In this document: in pieces, positions 62,510 to 64,000 of the stretch
How positions within the stretch are numbered: position 1 is the first letter of the stretch
Layout: the number at the start of each line of letters is the position of its first letter
From: an uncultured Alphaproteobacteria bacterium
GTDB lineage: Bacteria; Pseudomonadota; Alphaproteobacteria; RF32; CAG-239
NCBI GenBank assembly: GCA_944391615.1
Contig: CALXUE010000003.1
Coordinates: 41,469 to 105,468, forward strand
DNA length: 64,000 bases
Direction of reading: 5' to 3'
The notes under the pieces: generated by a model
Databases searched by the model: none
Told to the model about the DNA's origin: nothing
Seen by the model: the letters and a program-made list of their open reading frames with translations, nothing else
Position numbers and translations under genes: made by a program

Positions 62510-63293
62510 AAATCTCTGCAACATTTATTTGCGGATAGAGTTGTTGTGCGACCCTTTCGGAATCTATGTTTTTGCGGGTTACGCAGAAGTTTCTTTGACC
62601 GTTGCGGCTGAGTTTTGTTTCTATCTCGGGATGACGGTGCAAATAATCTGCCAGTTTTGCTCCCATAAGTTCGTCTTGTGATATAATTTTGGTTTGAGGC
62701 AAAAGGCGGCGGCAATATTCTTTTATCAACGGATAATGTGTACATCCCAAAATTAAGCTATCAAGCTTGGGAAACTGTGCCAAATAAGAGCGCAGCGTTT
62801 CTTCCATATCATCAAAACAATTATGCTCAATCATCGGAACCAGCCGCGGTGTTGCTATTTCGGTTACTGAAATATTCGGATTTATCTTTTTAAGCTCTGT
62901 TTGGTAGATGTGCGAATTTGTTGTGGCCTGCGTCGCTATTACCCCGATGCGGCAACAATTATCCGACAAGGCCACCTCGACAGTGGGAATCACCACCCCC
63001 AAAACCTTAACATCCGGCGCATGTGCGGGAATATATTTTTGCTGGATATAGCGCAGACAAATTGACGTGGCCGTATTGCAAGCAATGATTATCAATTTGC
63101 AATCTTGAGAAATGAGGTAATTGAGCGAATCCAGTGTGTATTTCAAAATACGGCCGGAAGTTTTGTCGCCATAAGGCAAATGCGCCGTGTCGCCCAGATA
63201 TAAATAATCATACTGCGGCAGGGCTTTGATTAAAGCTGAGGTTATGACTAAGCCACCCAAGCCGGAATCGAACACACCTATTTTTGACAACAT
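62493..63293 (-). CDS. murI: Glutamate racemase
   Basis: 266 residues. IGVFDSGLGGLVITSALIKA, YLGDTAHLPYGDKT, IIACNTATS (first catalytic Cys) and LILGCTHYPLI (second catalytic Cys). Makes D-glutamate for peptidoglycan. Single leftward gene. Confidence 0.95.
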   Translation of the reverse strand: MLSKIGVFDSGLGGLVITSALIKALPQYDYLYLGDTAHLPYGDKTSGRILKYTLDSLNYLISQDCKLIIIACNTATSICLRYIQQKYIPAHAPDVKVLGVVIPTVEVALSDNCCRIGVIATQATTNSHIYQTELKKINPNISVTEIATPRLVPMIEHNCFDDMEETLRSYLAQFPKLDSLILGCTHYPLIKEYCRRLLPQTKIISQDELMGAKLADYLHRHPEIETKLSRNGQRNFCVTRKNIDSERVAQQLYPQINVAEISILQK

Positions 63294-63413
63294 CTTGCTC
63301 CCGTTAATTATTTTAATCAGGTCAATTTAGCGGCAAAATTTTAATTTGAAAAGATTTAATTAGCGCAAATGTTAAATATTTTTATTTTAGATACAAGCAT
63401 TTAGCAAAAATAA

Positions 63414-63470
63414 GAACAAAATTAGAACTTTTATGCTTGACTCTTTGTCTTTATTGTTCTATATATGTTC
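63414..63470 (+). promoter_or_regulatory. SOS-type promoter with two LexA boxes
   Basis: GAAC-N7-GAAC at 63414-63428 and GTTC-N7-GTTC at 63456-63470 are both exact matches to the alphaproteobacterial LexA operator. Between and over them lie TTGACT (63437-63442), a 17-nt spacer and TATATA (63460-63465). The second box covers the -10, so bound LexA would block transcription of the small gene at 63517. Confidence 0.75.
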
Positions 63471-63516
63471 TATCAAGTTAACCAAATACAATTTTTGAAA
63501 ATCAGGGGAAATCAAA

Positions 63517-63585
63517 ATGAACAAGCTCAATATCATTATTTATTTCGTGTTATACTGCACCAGCTCTGTTGCCGTTATGATTTAA
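63517..63585 (+). CDS. 22-residue hydrophobic peptide under SOS-type control
   Basis: The frame reads MNKLNIIIYFVLYCTSSVAV then MI and a stop, with AGGGGA 7 nt before the ATG. One membrane segment fills nearly the whole peptide. Size, hydrophobicity and the LexA-type promoter resemble SidA of Caulobacter (SOS-induced division inhibitor, 29 residues) and TisB of E. coli (SOS-induced membrane toxin), without sequence identity I can claim. No obvious terminator before the tRNA-Val promoter. Such a short frame could also be chance. Confidence 0.5.
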   Translation: MNKLNIIIYFVLYCTSSVAVMI

Positions 63586-63612
63586 TTTTTTTTGAAAATA
63601 AGAAAAAACTGC

Positions 63613-63641
63613 TTGCATTTATAAAAAAAATAGGCTAGAAG
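63613..63641 (+). promoter_or_regulatory. Promoter of tRNA-Val
   Basis: TTGCAT (63613-63618), 17-nt spacer, TAGAAG (63636-63641), 15 nt before the tRNA. Confidence 0.5.
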
Positions 63642-63655
63642 TTTTCTTGCACGTT

Positions 63656-63732
<77 letters not shown>

Positions 63733-63737
63733 ATTGT

Positions 63738-63772
63738 AAGAGGCTTCAAGTTTTGGCTTGAGGTCTTTTTTG
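63738..63772 (+). terminator. Terminator after tRNA-Val
   Basis: AGAGGCTTCAAG pairs imperfectly with CTTGAGGTCT, followed by TTTTTT. Confidence 0.65.
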
Positions 63773-64000
63773 TTATCAATCGCATTTAGAAATTTGTCTG
63801 AGGCAAATGGGAAGGTATCCCCCTCATCTTTTAACATTTAAGGGGTATCGTCCAAGTATCTTTATTGTTAAAATATGTGCTGTAAAAAAAAATTGGTGTG
63901 GGGAGGTAAAAATCACAATCAAAGGTTCATCGTCAAAGTATGGGGCAGAGAGTAAAAATTAAAAAAAAATATCATAATCAAAACACCAAAGTAGAAATAA

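Overview
The window reads as chromosome of a low-GC alphaproteobacterium, probably host- or gut-associated (inference). The pointers are a GapR/DUF2312 gene, a three-gene pntAA-pntAB-pntB transhydrogenase, two direct-repeat LexA boxes of the alphaproteobacterial GAAC-N7-GAAC / GTTC-N7-GTTC type, and a nlpD-like gene followed by yajC-secD-secF. Core genes mostly have good Shine-Dalgarno sites and clear intrinsic terminators.

Layout. 1-2.7 kb: leftward genes (a partial M49-like protein, a membrane-anchored Memo-AMMECR1 fusion, a HAD phosphatase). 2.8-4.6 kb: cassette 1, a secreted Cys-rich protein plus a DUF1566-type protein. 4.6-17.1 kb: ettA, rpmJ, pyk, gapR, a split chromate transporter, pntAA-AB-B and several unknown envelope proteins. 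17.2-33.5 kb: an accretion island to the left of a tRNA-Thr(GGU) gene, made of at least two tandem segments whose junctions lie inside the 3' end of a large serine recombinase gene. The segment next to the tRNA (24.6-33.5 kb) is very AT-rich. It carries an HUH replication initiator, a run of hairpins that looks like a structured RNA or origin, a cargo block of two lipoproteins plus a DUF4105/Lnb-like outer-membrane protein, DUF3768 and the recombinase. 33.7-45.7 kb: trpS, serS, murA, sufT, sufE, a divergent sucCD pair and comF. 45.7-50.5 kb: sufBCDS. 50.7-60.9 kb: cassettes 2 and 3, in opposite orientations, flanking a GGDEF-like gene, nlpD, yajC, secD and secF. 61-64 kb: gpsA, pgpA, murI, an SOS-type promoter in front of a 22-residue hydrophobic peptide, and tRNA-Val(GAC).

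Most notable. (1) Three paralogous DUF1566-type secreted proteins end in a hypervariable stretch of about 25-30 codons, bounded by DNA that is identical in all three even at synonymous sites. This is what variable regions of a diversity-generating retroelement look like, although no reverse transcriptase or template repeat lies in the window. Each gene is paired with a Cys-rich secreted protein behind a nearly identical promoter block of about 70 bp. (2) The recombinase gene of the tRNA-Thr island changes its C-terminus on integration: in the integrated copy it stops two codons into the tRNA, while the alternative tail is encoded at the far end of the element. (3) SucD lacks the catalytic phosphohistidine (Tyr instead) and its partner Glu, and SucC lacks the usual glycine-rich loop. 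(4) A 22-aa membrane peptide sits behind two LexA boxes, in the manner of SidA or TisB. (5) The island holds a multi-hairpin RNA-like region with a perfect 12-bp alternative pairing. All functional statements are from reading the sequence only; no database search was possible.
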